A stretch of DNA of 64,000 nucleotides. Origin: Ciona intestinalis. Its lineage: Eukaryota; Chordata; Ascidiacea; Phlebobranchia; Cionidae. Of the stretch, positions 9,537 to 21,900 are shown one piece after another. Both the position numbers and the translations under genes were made by a program. The stretch spans positions 2,914,097 to 2,978,096 of the forward strand of contig NC_020174.2 in NCBI RefSeq assembly GCF_000224145.3, written 5' to 3'. The notes under the pieces were generated by a model. It saw only the letters and a list, made by a program, of their open reading frames with translations. It was not told the DNA's origin and did no database searches. Each line of letters opens with the position of its first letter. Position 1 is the stretch's first letter.

Positions 9537-9736
9537 CTATAGTATGGTGGGGAAAGATAGGACACCTTTACATTCTATTTTCCCGTCCCATTTAGTAGTA
9601 AACAAAGAAACTGAAAAGACCTATAAAATAATCGTACCCTCACGACTTCCTTAGACCGTTGTTAATTGTTTAAACGGGATCAAGATATTTCGATATTATG
9701 TGCTAAATGTGTTCCATCTCCCCACACTCTACTATA
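9537..9736 (-). mobile_element. MITE family A copy
   Basis: Full-length reverse copy, TATAGTATGGTGGGGAAAGA to CCCCACACTCTACTATAT. Confidence 0.82.
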
Positions 9737-10337
9737 TATACTTTATAGAAAATAGAAATGACGCAACATTCAAAGCTATGTGAAAAAAACAGCAACGTTT
9801 CATTGCAACAATAACTTGAAGCTGCTAGATCAATGTTTAGATTTTAACAAACACAACGTTTTAACTTGTGGTCCAATACAGTTGAGAAACAAAGCACTTT
9901 TTAGGTCATTCATTATTTGACTTTGGCGGCGTCGTGATTTTTAAACCAACAACTTTTGGATAAACTAAAATCAGCTGTGTTACCACGTTTATAACATGGC
10001 GTTGGTATTGATTTGCTGAAGGCAGCGTTCGATGCTTGCAACAAGTCTTACATTAAGACACCGCACGCCTGACAGTTAAATCGTTTCTATTATGTAAAGC
10101 AAAAAGTAAAGATTACCATAATACCATGCAAACTTTTTGTTCAAAAACGCAATAACAAATGCCTGACTTTGGACATAATAGGATACCGATATAAAAACGA
10201 ACAGTTTAACTCGTGAGCGCCCCCTTTCGAAAATATGCTAACGGATGTTTCACCGCTTTTCTTTTAGTTTTTCAACTAAGGCTAAGATTCCATTAACAGT
10301 GGGCTGGGTCATTGTGACATTTAGAAATCGATTAAAT

Positions 10338-10655
10338 GCGGAGTGATTGAAAAGTGGTTAGCGCGCCTGTCTGTGGGCCAGAGCTATGGGTTCAAGGCTT
10401 GTCGTCGCTATCATTGTAGGCGTATGCGTCCTAAGTACTCCAACCCAGTGGTCACCATTGATGTTTTTTTTTAATTATCGGCCATACATAAAAAAAACAA
10501 AAAAAAAACTTCTTTCCAAAAAATGATCACCAGCAAGTAACATATGTATGGTAACTGGTAAGCTGGCACGAGGTATATAAACAGAACACCGTGTGTAATA
10601 AGCACTGTCGTTTTCCGGGACCGGGGGATAAAGCAAATTACATTCATTCGCAGTA
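10338..10655 (+). mobile_element. tRNA-derived SINE, nearly full length
   Basis: Head AAGTGGTTAGCGCGCCTGTC, B-box-like GGTTCAAGGC, body CCAACCCAGTGGTCACCA, A-rich stretch, and 3' region AAGCTGGCACGAGGTATATA. Part of the conserved body (the GGGCAAGACACTTAAC stretch) is deleted. Confidence 0.72.
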
Positions 10656-11178
10656 GGCTATAAATCAAGTTCACAACCAAAACCGCTTGTTTAAAATCAA
10701 TTTTAACATATGTTAATTTCTACGAAAATGCTTCACGAGAATTATGTGGCTAGATATGCTAGCAGAGTAATAGTTTTCTGTTTTGCTGTTATGGCAACTG
10801 CTCATGTTTGTAGCTTCGTAAACCGTTGGCTGGTGTGTTTATTTCCCGAATAAATTGATACAATTCTGCGAAACCTGATCCACGCTAAAGTTGCTCAGCG
10901 AAAGATAAAACTCAATACAATTCCATTCACAATAGTAATTGCTGTGTATCGAAATAGACTCACAAGCGCTTTGTGTAAAGGGCCTGTCTGTACATTCGCC
11001 AAGCAGCCACATAGTTTTTAAGTGCCATGTAATTTGAAAACCTTTGTCGAGTCCTTTCAGAACGCACTTAAAACACGTGTCCGTGTATTTGACTAATGAT
11101 ATAAGCGAAATGTAGGCCAGAGGTCTTACAACTTGTTCAATGCGTAAGGTTGGTAAATAGTGTAAATGAATTTAGATT

Positions 11179-11353
11179 TAGTAGGTTGAGGTAAGATGGT
11201 ACATATTTTTATTTTTTAACGTCCTGTTTGGTAGTAACGAAAGAATATTTACAGAAATATATATTCATACATTTGTGCTTTTAAATAAGAGCATTGTTAA
11301 TTGTTCGAAACGATTAGAAAATATAGGATAGTATGTGCTAACGGTAACCATCT
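11179..11353 (-). mobile_element. Divergent MITE
   Basis: Reverse orientation, divergent sub-type (TGAGGTAAGATGGTACATAT and GGTAACCATCTCACCCCA). Confidence 0.65.
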
Positions 11354-11368
11354 CACCCCAAAGTGCTT

Positions 11369-11556
11369 GTGGGATGGGGAAAGACGGGACACCTTTAGCA
11401 CATAATATCCAAATATCCCGATCGTGTTTAAGCATTTAACAATGGTCTATGGGAGTCATGAGGATACGGATTTTCTTTGATTGTTCTTTGTTTACTACTA
11501 AATTTGGACGAGAAAATAGAATTAACAGGTGTCCCATCTTTCCGCAGCCTACTATA
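11369..11556 (+). mobile_element. MITE family A copy
   Basis: Forward full-length copy only 16 bp after the preceding element; ends GGTGTCCCATCTTTCCGCAG. Confidence 0.8.
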
Positions 11557-11633
11557 TGTAATCTATATGCGTAAAGACCAAGAAAAATCGTATTGTGTTG
11601 TTGAGGTAACAGGTTATTAATTAAAAAGCAAGA

Positions 11634-12865
11634 ATGAATTTTCCATCACCTAATCCTGCTGCTACTGTACTGCAATCATACAATAATGAAATGGTCAAAT
11701 GTATTGAAGATCTTTGTTCGAAGAGGGACGATCTTCGACGTCAGATCGAGTCCGATCAAGAAGAAAAGGCGAAACTGCATAACGACATTAGAATTCTAAC
11801 TAATCGGTCAATATGTCTGCTGTATCGTTTTACCCTTTACTATATGTCCCATTATAAGGTTAAAGTATGACAAAGCATTGTCGATCGGGATTTAACATTT
11901 ACTAATACATAGTAGGGTGGGGGAAGATGGGACACCTTTAGCACATATTATCAAAATATCCTGATCTTGTTTTAAAAATCTAACAACGGTCTATCGGAGT
12001 CGTGAGGATATAGTTTCATAAATATTTGAATGTTCTTTGTTTACTACCAAATGGGTCGAGAAAATCGAGTTAAAAGGTGTCCTATCTCCCCCACACCATT
12101 GTAATATAAATTGGTCCAGCCCAGTGGTCACTAATGGGTTGTCCAAATTATCGCTTAAACATGAAAAAAGAAAAAATCCTCTCCAAAAAATAATCACTCA
12201 CAAAGTAACACACGTGGTAAATCGTTAGCTGACACGAGGTGTATAAAACGGAACACCCACATATGCATATGTTATAACGACTGCTGTAGTTTGCGGCCAC
12301 GTGAGGATAACACAAGTTACTTTCAGCCACAAAGTTACATATAGTACTGGGGGGGGGGGTAAGATGTGACACCTGTAGTACATAATGTCTAAATATCCTA
12401 TTCGTGTTTCAAACATTTAACAATGATCTACAGAAGTGAGGTTACGGTTTCACACTTTTTAAATGTTCTTTATTTATACCGGAGGACGAGAAAACAGAAT
12501 GGAAATGTCTCCCATCTTCCCCCATCCTACTATACATACATATAGATGTATATAAAACCGTATTATAACGACTGTCCTTACCTGTCACGCAAGGATAAAA
12601 GTTACAATATCATCCCTTTTTACCGTAGTACATTTAACTTTTTAGGCTTGCAAAAGTGAATGAAGACATCGCGAAAAAGATGACGTCACAGATCGAGTTT
12701 GACCAAGCTATATGCGAGACACAGACAGCATATGCACGAGTGATGGAAACTTCACAAACGCTGTTACAGACTGTTCATACTGCTGGGAACAAACTAAAAG
12801 CGAAAGAAGCAGCGTTAACCGGATCGGAACTAAAACTTCCCACCCCAGGACCGAAACGAAATTAA
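11634..12865 (+). CDS. Ssna1: SSNA1 / NA14 / DIP13 microtubule-associated protein
   Basis: Two exons, 11634-11806 and 12646-12865, join in phase (CG plus G) to give about 130 residues, close to the roughly 119 of the vertebrate protein. The first exon encodes LQSYNNEMVKCIEDLC and the second LAKVNEDIAKKMTSQIEFDQ, both close to human SSNA1 (LQNYNNELVKCIEELC; LARVNENLARKIASRNEFD). The chain is one long coiled coil with a short Pro/Lys tail (LPTPGPKRN). SSNA1 proteins form fibrils, bind and branch microtubules, and localise to centrosomes and basal bodies. The start is fixed by an in-frame TAA four codons upstream. The 839-bp intron is nearly filled by MITE-SINE-MITE. Confidence 0.93.
11909..12106 (+). 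mobile_element. MITE family A copy (Ssna1 intron)
   Basis: Forward, with complete left terminal repeat TAGTAGGGTGGGGGAAGATG; the right end runs into SINE sequence at 12106. Confidence 0.82.
12110..12330 (+). mobile_element. SINE, 5' truncated (Ssna1 intron)
   Basis: Begins in the body (CCCAGTGGTCACTAATGGGT) and runs through the 3' region (GCTGACACGAGGTGTATAAA; GCGGCCACGTGAGGATAA; GTTACTTTCA). Confidence 0.7.
12343..12537 (+). mobile_element. MITE family A copy (Ssna1 intron)
   Basis: Forward; the left terminal repeat is expanded to 11 consecutive G; the right end is CCCATCTTCCCCCATCCTAC. Confidence 0.78.
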
Positions 12866-13133
12866 AAGTTTCCCATTTTTTGACAGATTTCTGTAAAAAC
12901 GAGCTATATTTTGAACAGAAGGTTCTGAGTTTTGGCAAATTTAACACCCATGCCACAAACATAAAAGTTTTGATTCCACACCAGTGTTGTTAGGTTATTT
13001 GCATTAGTTTATAGTTTGTAAAAATCTTAGAAAATGTGAAAAAAATGTTCACCTTCTTTTACAGAACTGATACTGTATCATTGTACAAGTGGCACTTACA
13101 TCCGTACCTAATTTTTCACAACTGTATATTGCG

Positions 13134-13139
13134 AATAAA
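13134..13139 (+). terminator. Polyadenylation signal of Ssna1
   Basis: AATAAA 269 bp after the Ssna1 stop codon, between the two convergent genes. Confidence 0.45.
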
Positions 13140-13257
13140 ACACGTCATAATAGAAAAGGCACACAGAACTTTACGGACAATGTACCAGCATACAATATCT
13201 ACTAAAAATATCAAAACAAAAGTAAATGCAAAAGGAAAACGATAATGTTTTAAACAT

Positions 13258-13442
13258 AATGGTAGGGTGGGGGAAGAGGGGTCACCTTAATATCAAAATA
13301 TCCTGATTGTACTTTTAACAACGGTCTATGGGAGTCGTGAAGATACAGTTTTAAAATGTTTTAAATGTTCTTTGTTTCCTACCAAATGGGATGAGAAAAG
13401 AGAATAAAAGTACGTCCTATCTTCCTCCACTCTACTATATCG
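13258..13442 (+). mobile_element. MITE family A copy between convergent genes
   Basis: Forward copy 57 bp from the Wrap73 stop codon; it probably contributes Wrap73 3'UTR sequence. Confidence 0.8.
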
Positions 13443-13498
13443 AAAATTGAAAAGTGATACAAAAGTGTGATGTCCGATATCTCTAAGCCATTTCCTGA

Positions 13499-16010
13499 TT
13501 AATCTGTTAGTTTCTCTTTTTCTGAACTTTGTAAATAACAAACACACATTTGCTCTTTGCTTGCAAGAACCAAGGACTTTCCATCCGGATGCCACCTGAG
13601 GATGGAGTAATGTTATAGGAGTTGGGGGTGACATCATAGTGTAATATAAGCACGTATAGGCTACACTGTAAAGTTAGGGGTGCCTAGTGTGACATGTTGT
13701 TCCAATTTTTAAAACATGGATGAGTGATATTATGTTGCCTAGTTGGTTAGCGCGCCTTCCTCTAACCCAGAGGTTATGGGTTCAAGGCTTGTCGCTGCTA
13801 CCATTGTGGGTGTATGTGTCCTTGGGCAAGACACCTAACTAAAGGCAATTGCAATTGCTCCAATCCAGTGGTTACTAATTGGTTGTCCAAATTTAAACAT
13901 ACGTGGTAACTAAGCTAACACATAGTGTATGAAATGAAACGGCCGTGTTATATCAACTCAGCAAGTAACGTTTTACGTTTATTCATTGATGTATTTAGCT
14001 TCCCTGGACCTGGTTTTACTCCTGGAATGTTTTTTCCTAGGGTTAATTTTTCTGTACAAAAATCAAAGCCAAAGTATATATTATAAAATTGTACATTTAT
14101 TAATTAGGTTTCCTATGTTTGACAACTATAAGTGTGACTGTATTTTAACCATGTCACCCTCCAACCAAATAAAAATTAACTATGTCACGTCTGATACCAA
14201 AACAAATGTAACGTCTATGCACCTGAGAGAATGAACATGGAAGAGAGGGGATAGCGGAACTTGCACAGAGACGGCACCGGATGGTGACCAGAGATAAACT
14301 TTATTGTTTCCACACGAGAACGCAAGACGACACGTACACGGATTCCATCTGTTAAGATTTGATAACAAAACTTTTAAAAGCTGTCCTATTTTTTAAAATA
14401 ATACAAAAATAAACAAATACACTTCATTCTATGTTGGTGAGGCCCTACATGGGATTTAAAATTTAATCTAAATATGACCCATTAACCCCACACCCCGAAG
14501 AATACATTAGCCTAGTAAACATAATTATGTCTTTTGTATTAATATTGCTTTCAGCAATTTAAAATTCTTTTTCTACTTTACAAAAATACCAACACTATTT
14601 GTGAGATTATCAAGGTTTACACACTTTAAATAATTTTTTTCTACAAAACTTTTATTTAAAAATGCTTGCTAGAAATGAAGTATTATCGCCAACTTAGTAA
14701 AGAGCAGAGATAGTTGGACATTAGATTACTAAATTCCTAATCCTGTGACACAAGTCACGCAAATCTAACTTAATGGTTTCTAATGGTTACTGATTAATGC
14801 AGAGTAGACAATTTCGAAATAGGTCTGTCCACCCTACTATCCCAGGCTTGGCAAATTTGCTAAAGAGAAATACATTCATTCACCTTGCACACTTAATAGG
14901 ATCAACCTGCTGAATCACAACATAGAGTGAAAGTGATTTCATCGTCCAGATATGAAGTGCTGACTTCATGCTGTCATCCATAGTTGCAAGATATCGATTG
15001 TCTGGACTAAACGCCATCCAAGAAACTCCAATTTTTGGATTTGGTTTTTGAGGGTCCGGTTTTGTGACCGGTAATTCAACAGGAGTTTCGCAAAATTCAT
15101 ATTTGCTTTGACTAGCGAATAATTCTGTTGGTTTTTTTGTGCTTTCCATAATTGCATTGATTGCTGCAGCTGCGTTAACTTCTTTAAAAACAACAACACT
15201 GTCACCCTGAACATGAGAGGAATGACCAAACTCTGATATACTTTTCCATGTGATGTAGTTCAACACTCTAACCTTTTGATCATAACTTCCAACAGCTAAA
15301 AACTGGCTCGCTGGTGACCATTCGACACGTTTGACACCAAGTGCCCAGTCGTACGCCTTGAAAGTGCTGAGACAACGACCATCCATTGTATATATGAGTA
15401 TTTTGTACCACAAGCAATGCTCCCACGCACAAATTACACGGCTGTCAGGGGACCATTTAATACCACTCAAGTCTTCAGTATCAGTTTCAAACAGCTTCAG
15501 CAACTGCCATGATTCAACATCAAAAATACTGATGTAATCTTTACATTTCCTGCACTCTCCAACAGCGAGATACTTTCCAGAGGCAGAAAAACTTAAGCAA
15601 TCTTTTGAATTCTTTATAAACCGGATATAAGATATTGACTTGTTGACAAGGGACCATACTGTGATCCTGAGATTAAAACTCGCAGTTGTTAAAACGTGAC
15701 GACCATCTGGACTCCACTGTGCGTGAATCAAACCAGCAGATCCTTCATCTATTTTACATGTCCAGTCTGGTTGCTCAACTGACCATATTTGTACGAGACC
15801 TCGCTTGTACATGGCACAGAGTAAAAACTGTGAATCAGATGACCATTCCAGACTCTGCACTGCGTCCATGCATGTATAAAGACGTAGAATTTGTAGTGTG
15901 TCGACTGCTCGGATGATAACTTTGTATGAAACACAGTTGGCAAGGTAGTTTCCATCTGGTGAAAACCTCACAAGCGATTGAGTTTGCTTGAACAACTCAG
16001 AAAAATTCAT
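13499..16010 (-). CDS. Wrap73: WRAP73 (WDR8), WD-repeat centrosomal protein
   Basis: On the minus strand, exons are 16010-14884 (1,127 bp), 14348-14223 and 13595-13499. They join AG|A and AG|G to give about 449 residues against 460 in human. It starts at MNFSELFK, the conserved family start (human MNFSEVFK); the open frame runs 15 codons further upstream without conservation. Nine WD-like blades are visible, among them FSPDGNYLA, WSSDSQFLLC, GLVQIWS, WSPDGRHVLTT, WSPASQFLAVGSYD, then NNKVYLWSPSG in exon 2 and WHPDGKSLVL in exon 3. WRAP73 partners SSX2IP/MSD1 at centriolar satellites and spindle poles and supports ciliogenesis. Most of the gene is one large exon. Confidence 0.95.
13738..13985 (+). 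mobile_element. tRNA-derived SINE, full length (Wrap73 intron)
   Basis: Head GTTGGTTAGCGCGCCTTCC, B-box-like GGTTCAAGGC, body CCTTGGGCAAGACACCTAAC, and tail in ATTCATTG. It lies in the Wrap73 intron between exons 2 and 3, antisense to the gene. Confidence 0.75.
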
Positions 16011-16104
16011 GTTGTTCAACTTGTTGTATTGCCTTGTACAAGCAAAAAAAATCAATATACATATGAATGATAACTTAAAACTACTGAAACAAAAATCAAA
16101 ATGA

Positions 16105-16372
16105 ATGTACCTTATTTTAACCTCGCATACACCTCGTTCAGCTTACCACAGTACTATGTATCAGCATCTGTAAACATTGCGGGTTATTGTTTTTCTGTTT
16201 TATTATTTATTTTGTATGAATGACAGTTTAGACAACCCATTAGTGACCACAAGCTTGTCGTTAAGTGTAATGCCCAAGAACATATGCGTCCACAATGGTA
16301 GCGGCGACGAGCCTTGAACCCGGAACTTATGGGTTGGAGGCGGGCGCGATATTAACTATGTGCCACAGGCAC
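16105..16372 (-). mobile_element. tRNA-derived SINE, full length
   Basis: Minus-strand copy with head (GCGCCCGCCTCCAACCCATA), B-box-like GGTTCAAGGCTCG, core, A-rich stretch and CGAGGTGTATGCGAGG 3' region. It starts about 95 bp upstream of the Wrap73 start codon. Confidence 0.75.
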
Positions 16373-17174
16373 AATTGGCGTAAAATAACTTAAAAGGTAA
16401 TGTAGTATGGTCGTACGAAAACCAAAGTCTACACACTGCCTAAACATTAGCTTTTAGTCATCTATCAGACGTCCTTAAAATAAAAGCTGCACGTCCTAAT
16501 ATAAAACAAACATTTCGTTATATGAACTGTATTCTTAATGGCATACTAACAAAATATACGTTTTATATGGCGCTAGTAATGCCTATATTGGTTTGTGTAT
16601 AAAATACACTTAGGTATATTCTTTTAGTTTATAAATATCTAAATATGTTTAAGTAAAACGCTGATATTAAACCTTATAACAATATAAACCAAATCGTAAA
16701 CTTTAGAAAACTTTTAAAACCCGCGAGCAGTTGGCGGCAACGGTATAGCATAGAAATAGCAAAATACAAATGTTGTATGAAAGATTAGCAAAACACCAAG
16801 TTAGCCACAGAAAAAAAACACTATGAACTTTGTATGTTGTATTTTATAAAATCTATTAAATTAATTATTACTCACAATTTTTAAAACCTAGAAATAATCC
16901 ACGAAGTTATAAACGTGTTACGTGGCAACTCGTAAGCAACGTGTATGAAAAAGAACTCTTGCATTATAACCAATGTCGCTACCACCCACGCGAGGATAAA
17001 TAAGTTACATGTATTGCTTAATTCAAGCTTAACAGTCAGTTACACACGTTCTAAAAAAGTTTCATGTTTGAAAAAAATGAAATATAGCAACCGTAAGCTG
17101 GCGTAAGTGGGCAGGTTATAAACTAACAGAAAAAGTCGCGAATGATAAATTCTAGTTAATCATAACACAACTTT
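16373..17174. other. Spacer upstream of Wrap73
   Basis: AT-rich; contains one SINE 3' fragment at 16910-17015. No gene or distinct motif seen. Confidence 0.4.
16910..17015 (+). repeat. SINE 3'-end fragment
   Basis: ACGTGGCAACTCGTAAGCAA through CACGCGAGGATAAATAAGTT. Confidence 0.65.
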
Positions 17175-17657
17175 ATGTGTTATCTGTTCCAAGGTTCATC
17201 AGTGTGTCAGTATTACTTATCTACGGTTGTTATTAGCCCTGAAGCGTGGAATATCCGTGTTTATTTTTTGGTCTACGAATCCAACACAGCAAAACAGAAA
17301 CTCCCAACAAATCAAACATTCCTGGTAAAACATGAACCTTCACTGGGCAAATCGGGAAGGCAAAGTCTGTCCTTATTTGAACGTATGCGGGCAAGAACGT
17401 TTCTGCGGTTGATTATATTTTTAGCGCCACGGCAAGACCGGCTTTTCACGTGTTGTGGGGACTTTAGTTTGTTTCCAATATTACTTAGAACTCCGGATAG
17501 CCCTGCGCGTACAAAACATACGATTGACTTGTTGAACTTTATAACGGCGCTATCGGAACAAGATCTCCCACCTGCTTTGCGTGGAGAGAATCTTATGCTG
17601 GTCGAAAAAATGAGACAGCTGCTTCAAAGGGAATTGCGATGCTATCTGGCCGCATAA
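17175..17657 (+). CDS. Hypothetical 160-residue ORF upstream of Lmx1
   Basis: One uninterrupted frame of 160 codons in locally more GC-rich DNA. It has a hydrophobic patch (TFLRLIIFLAP) and a more regular C-terminus (LLNFITALSEQDLPPALR then MRQLLQREL) that reads like amphipathic helix. I recognise no family. Nothing decides whether this is a real exon or chance; chance frames of similar size occur elsewhere in the window, for example over a MITE at 5287-5778. Confidence 0.2.
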   Translation: MCYLFQGSSVCQYYLSTVVISPEAWNIRVYFLVYESNTAKQKLPTNQTFLVKHEPSLGKSGRQSLSLFERMRARTFLRLIIFLAPRQDRLFTCCGDFSLFPILLRTPDSPARTKHTIDLLNFITALSEQDLPPALRGENLMLVEKMRQLLQRELRCYLAA

Positions 17658-18981
17658 GCTGTCAAAAGAGCATCGGCTTCAAGAGAGAAACTGTAGTTGG
17701 ATTTATATATGACAGGAATCTGATACAGCAAGTTGTAATCCATAATATAGTAAACTTGAAAGTAAATAGCCCGAAGTCTTGGAACGAAATATTCCGCTGT
17801 TTTAGGCACTAGTCTACTTTCCTTGTATGGTGTATACTAACGTTCGATTTAACGCAAACCAGTGATTATATGCAAACGTTTTTGTAAACGAAGTTCGCCC
17901 GGTGTGGGCCAGAACAATACCGCGGTGAGATACATTCAGTTCGGAATCGCGGCTGGTAACGCTTTCCGATAGACGCGTTTGGCCACCACCGTCTAGATCG
18001 GTTACACGCCGATTACGAACAAGTTCGAAAATCCATTTGCTACGGTCCCGTTACATGCTGGACACCATGACGTCAACGATCACCAACACCGCGTCTACTA
18101 AGCAGCGAAACGAAAGGAATTTGTGGCTCAAGCATCCGAAGTTTTGTCAATACCGCTGCGAAGGGCTTGGAACTGATGTGATATAATCTGAGGAAAGACG
18201 AGATCGGTTAAAACGGAACGTTGAAGGTCTTAGACCATCTAAAATTTAATGGCTTTCAAATAATATTTTAAATGTAGTTTCGGGTGTTCTGTTGAAGACA
18301 TATCGGTGTTTTGTTATTTCTCGTTATAGGTATTTCGTAACATATATCCTACTATTACGCGGCAGAGGCGCGAAAATGATATATACATTTATACGGTGCA
18401 TTATTTACAGTAACAAATAACTTTTGAGAGTATTATTCTGACGGTCCTAAATAGTATGAATAATTTAAGTCCTTTGGACCTGACGCCCGACACACTTCTA
18501 TATATTCTCGCGATGAAATTTAGTTGTCCACAGTGGGTTAATACTGAAATAGTTCGTAGAACATTGGTCGTGTTGCTGTTTAGAAACGAGTGCTAACAAG
18601 GACGTATACAAAACACACTTGAATGAGTATCGAATGAGAAAAACGCGCTAACTGCTCGTCCCAGTATTTTACCGGCGGCGACTGTCAAAATTCGATCATT
18701 CTGTGACCGCATCATGGCCGATCATTGTGCTGTTGCCGTCATCGACCGGGCCGCCATTTTCCAAAAGAGAAAGTTTGAGAGTTTAAAAGGAAAAACAGAT
18801 TTTTAAAAAGCTTCAGTTGTACTGTGACTTCACATTGGTGTGACAGTTCAGTAAAAAAAAGAAAGTAAAGAAATGATATAACCAGAATTGCCAGCATACT
18901 AAAGTAATCATCTTAGTTTTTCACAGGTGTTTTTTTTAAATTATAAAGCGACTGACTTTTAATCGGAAGATCTAGTGTTAA
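17658..18981. other. Lmx1 upstream region
   Basis: 1.3 kb free of MITEs and SINEs. It holds one TGACGTCA palindrome (18068) and a TATAAA at 18942-18947, 35 bp before the start codon, which would leave almost no 5'UTR if used. A real upstream promoter or a trans-spliced leader is equally possible. Confidence 0.35.
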
Positions 18982-21900
18982 ATGCTGCGTTCTTCTAACG
19001 ACGAAAAACTTAAACATCGTCAGACGAAACTTGCAACAAGCGGTAAAGCAGCGACCCCGATGCACGTTTCAAATCGCGAAATGGGCTACAACGGCGTTAA
19101 CGACGTAGGCTTGTTAGGCAAAGATCGCTTTCCCGATGAACGCTTCATGACGTCATCAAGTGTGACGTCATCAAACTCGTGGTCGCAGGTGGACGAGCTG
19201 GGAGACTTTGGTCAGTTCGATAGTTTGTCCAATACATCACCGGTTGATTTGTTCAGCGAAACTACTAACGTTGCCCAGCAAGAAAAATCGACGCAAGGCA
19301 TGAAAGCTGAAGCTTCTCCAACAGATATATCGTCGTGTAGAAAATCTCCTGGATCATGCAAAAGCGAAGAGCATTTTTCTGCCACGAAAATGAACGAAAA
19401 CGGGATTGATCTATGCATCAATATGGACCCGCAATGCGAAAATAGCCAGACATCACAATACTCGCAAATGAGTATTTGCCAAGGATGTGATTATCTTATC
19501 GAGGTAAGTAAGATAGATTTTTTAGCTTTCTGTTATTGATTTATTTTTAGCCTTGAAATTTTTTACCAGCCAAAAATTACGAATATGCTATAGGTAAAAA
19601 GGTTAAATTTATAATGTTAGTTTGGTTACAATCGTTAAATGTTCAAATTGTAGATTAGCAATGACAGTAAAAAAATATTTATTGAGTAATTTTCGCATCA
19701 AACGCTTTGCAGGATCAGTATTTACTCAATATTGGTGGATTTTCGTGGCATGAAAGTTGCGCGAAGTGCGTCATCTGCCGGTTAAAACTACAGCAATCGT
19801 GTTTCTTTAGCGATGGCCAACTTTATTGCAAGAAAGACTATCAACAGTAAGCTATATATTTCAAATTATGTTACTATACCATTTCGTAACCATTTTTTCG
19901 TAGTTATTTTTCGTAGTTACGTCTGCAATTTTAAACAAAAAAAAAAATAGTTACGTCTGCAATTTTAAACAAAAATCGTAGAATTTGACGCTTATAAGCG
20001 AGATCGTTACGGAAATGTTGGGTTTTCTGATAAAATGCGGAAACGATGTTTAATTTGGGCCATGGGTGTATGCAAGCAACATATGTCTGGTGGAATTCAG
20101 GACTGACATATGCCGTAATTATCTTTTATCAGTAACCGCTCTAATATGTCTTGTTTACCAACACTGGGAGTTAATTCCAGCAGCAAACAAAATACCGCGT
20201 AACCCTCGGAGCAGTTGGCACGCTTCTGCTCGTCAACATACCCCCATGGAGCGAAAACAAAACAAAGAAAAACCGAAACAAAACTTCCATAAGTAAATAT
20301 AAACTAAAACTTCGGAATGTGGATTTGAACCGATAAGTTTGGGTATATAAACATAAACATAAAAGCTAAGCTATTTTCATTATCCTTAAACAGTGATTAT
20401 ATCTTTTAAGCGAATACGGACATCGGAGCGAAAAAAAATCGGTAAAATAATGACGTAAAACTTCTGTGTACGTAAATAAGAACTAAAAAGTTTTGGGGGT
20501 AATACTTATGCCCACGAAAACACATTTAGCTTATTTTTAGACACAGATTACATTGATCGTTTTAAGGGGACGAACGCCGCTTTAATAAACGAGATTCCCT
20601 GGTGCTTAATTAGCTTAATTATTGCAATGGGAACAAGGGAGTTGAGTGCAAACATGAAAAATATGGCCTGGGTTTCATATGGATTTATCTAAATGCCTAT
20701 GCGCCACTTTGCGGCCTTTGGACTAATAGAAAACGCGAATAACATATGGAAAATACGATGTGTTAATTTGCGGTTAAGTACGTTGGGTTTATCATTTGTG
20801 GATGACGTGAAAATGTGGTTTAGGAGCATCCAACATAAGCTCGGGAGTTCATTTTCGCCGTAGCTTAATTGTGAAATATTTGCGTGCCGTTTATTGAGTC
20901 CAACCGAAATCGAAGGTGTCATGGGTGTCTAAATTACGTCATAATAGGTCATCAACGCCATGTGATAAGCGTTCAGAGTGGAATACCGATATCGGTTATA
21001 TTTATTTGGTTGCGCAAATATTATAACAGCGACAATGGCCAGTATAACGGCACGGATAGACTCTACAAGGTAGCTGCCCCGGTACAAGGGTTGTTTAAGT
21101 TCCAGGTCGCGTTTACTCATAATCGATTTTATGTGGTAGCTCGTATAACACGTCTTCGGTAAATAAACCGACCGACCGGCCGCCTTGGCTGTGTAGAGAA
21201 GGGGTATATAGTGATCACGAATTCACTGTATTTGGAACCTAGAGCCGGACCATATACATATATGCATTGTCGAACACTGCCCCATTGAATTGATACGCAG
21301 GTAGCATATTGCAAGATATATTGTTAGGATATTAAAGAGTTGGGAGAAGCGGCGATCTGTCGTCGATCTAAACAAGCACAATCCAGTTTGTGTTGTGGAT
21401 GCGCAAATACTGGCGTGTGTAAACAGCGATTGCGGCCCCAAAACTTTGCTCCTAGTCCTGAGATTGGCTGGCCATAACAGACAAGATCTCGGTCGCATTA
21501 AACTCGACCTTTTGTGACGTAGGCTTAGCGGTCGATAGGTGGCTCGCTTATCGCGGCCGCGTTTTTGAGCATGATGAATGAACTGGCACATTAGACAATT
21601 GATCAGGCCGCCCTGCCGCCAGTGTGCCGGGCTACCTGCAGCTGTGTATTTGGGAACGTGTTTACCCGCGACGAGGAAACCATGATCGCGTTATCGCCCG
21701 AATCTCGGCAATAAACATTGAGACGGTGTGCTGGCTTCGCGGACCTCGGAGGCTCGGGTTACCGCGGCCGGGATTTGATGTATTGCCTACGATAATGGTC
21801 GTACATCGGTCGGGCAGCGCGCGGATGGTATTTCAGCATTTTCTTTCGTAACCAGGAAATTGCAACCACGCTTGAGGCCGCGGAGACGAAATTATGATTT

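Larger units (their letters stand above)
8819..11633. other. Spacer between NPNN gene 2 and Ssna1
   Basis: About 2.8 kb holding five MITE copies (8878-9018, 9537-9736, 11179-11353, 11369-11556 and weak remnants) and a full SINE. A 98-codon ORF at 8995-9291 overlaps a MITE end and has no other support. No gene recognised. Confidence 0.4.

Noticed and set aside
18942..18947. TATA box for Lmx1
   Set aside because: Only 35 bp before the ATG, in AT-rich DNA; not listed as a separate promoter feature because it cannot be told from chance.
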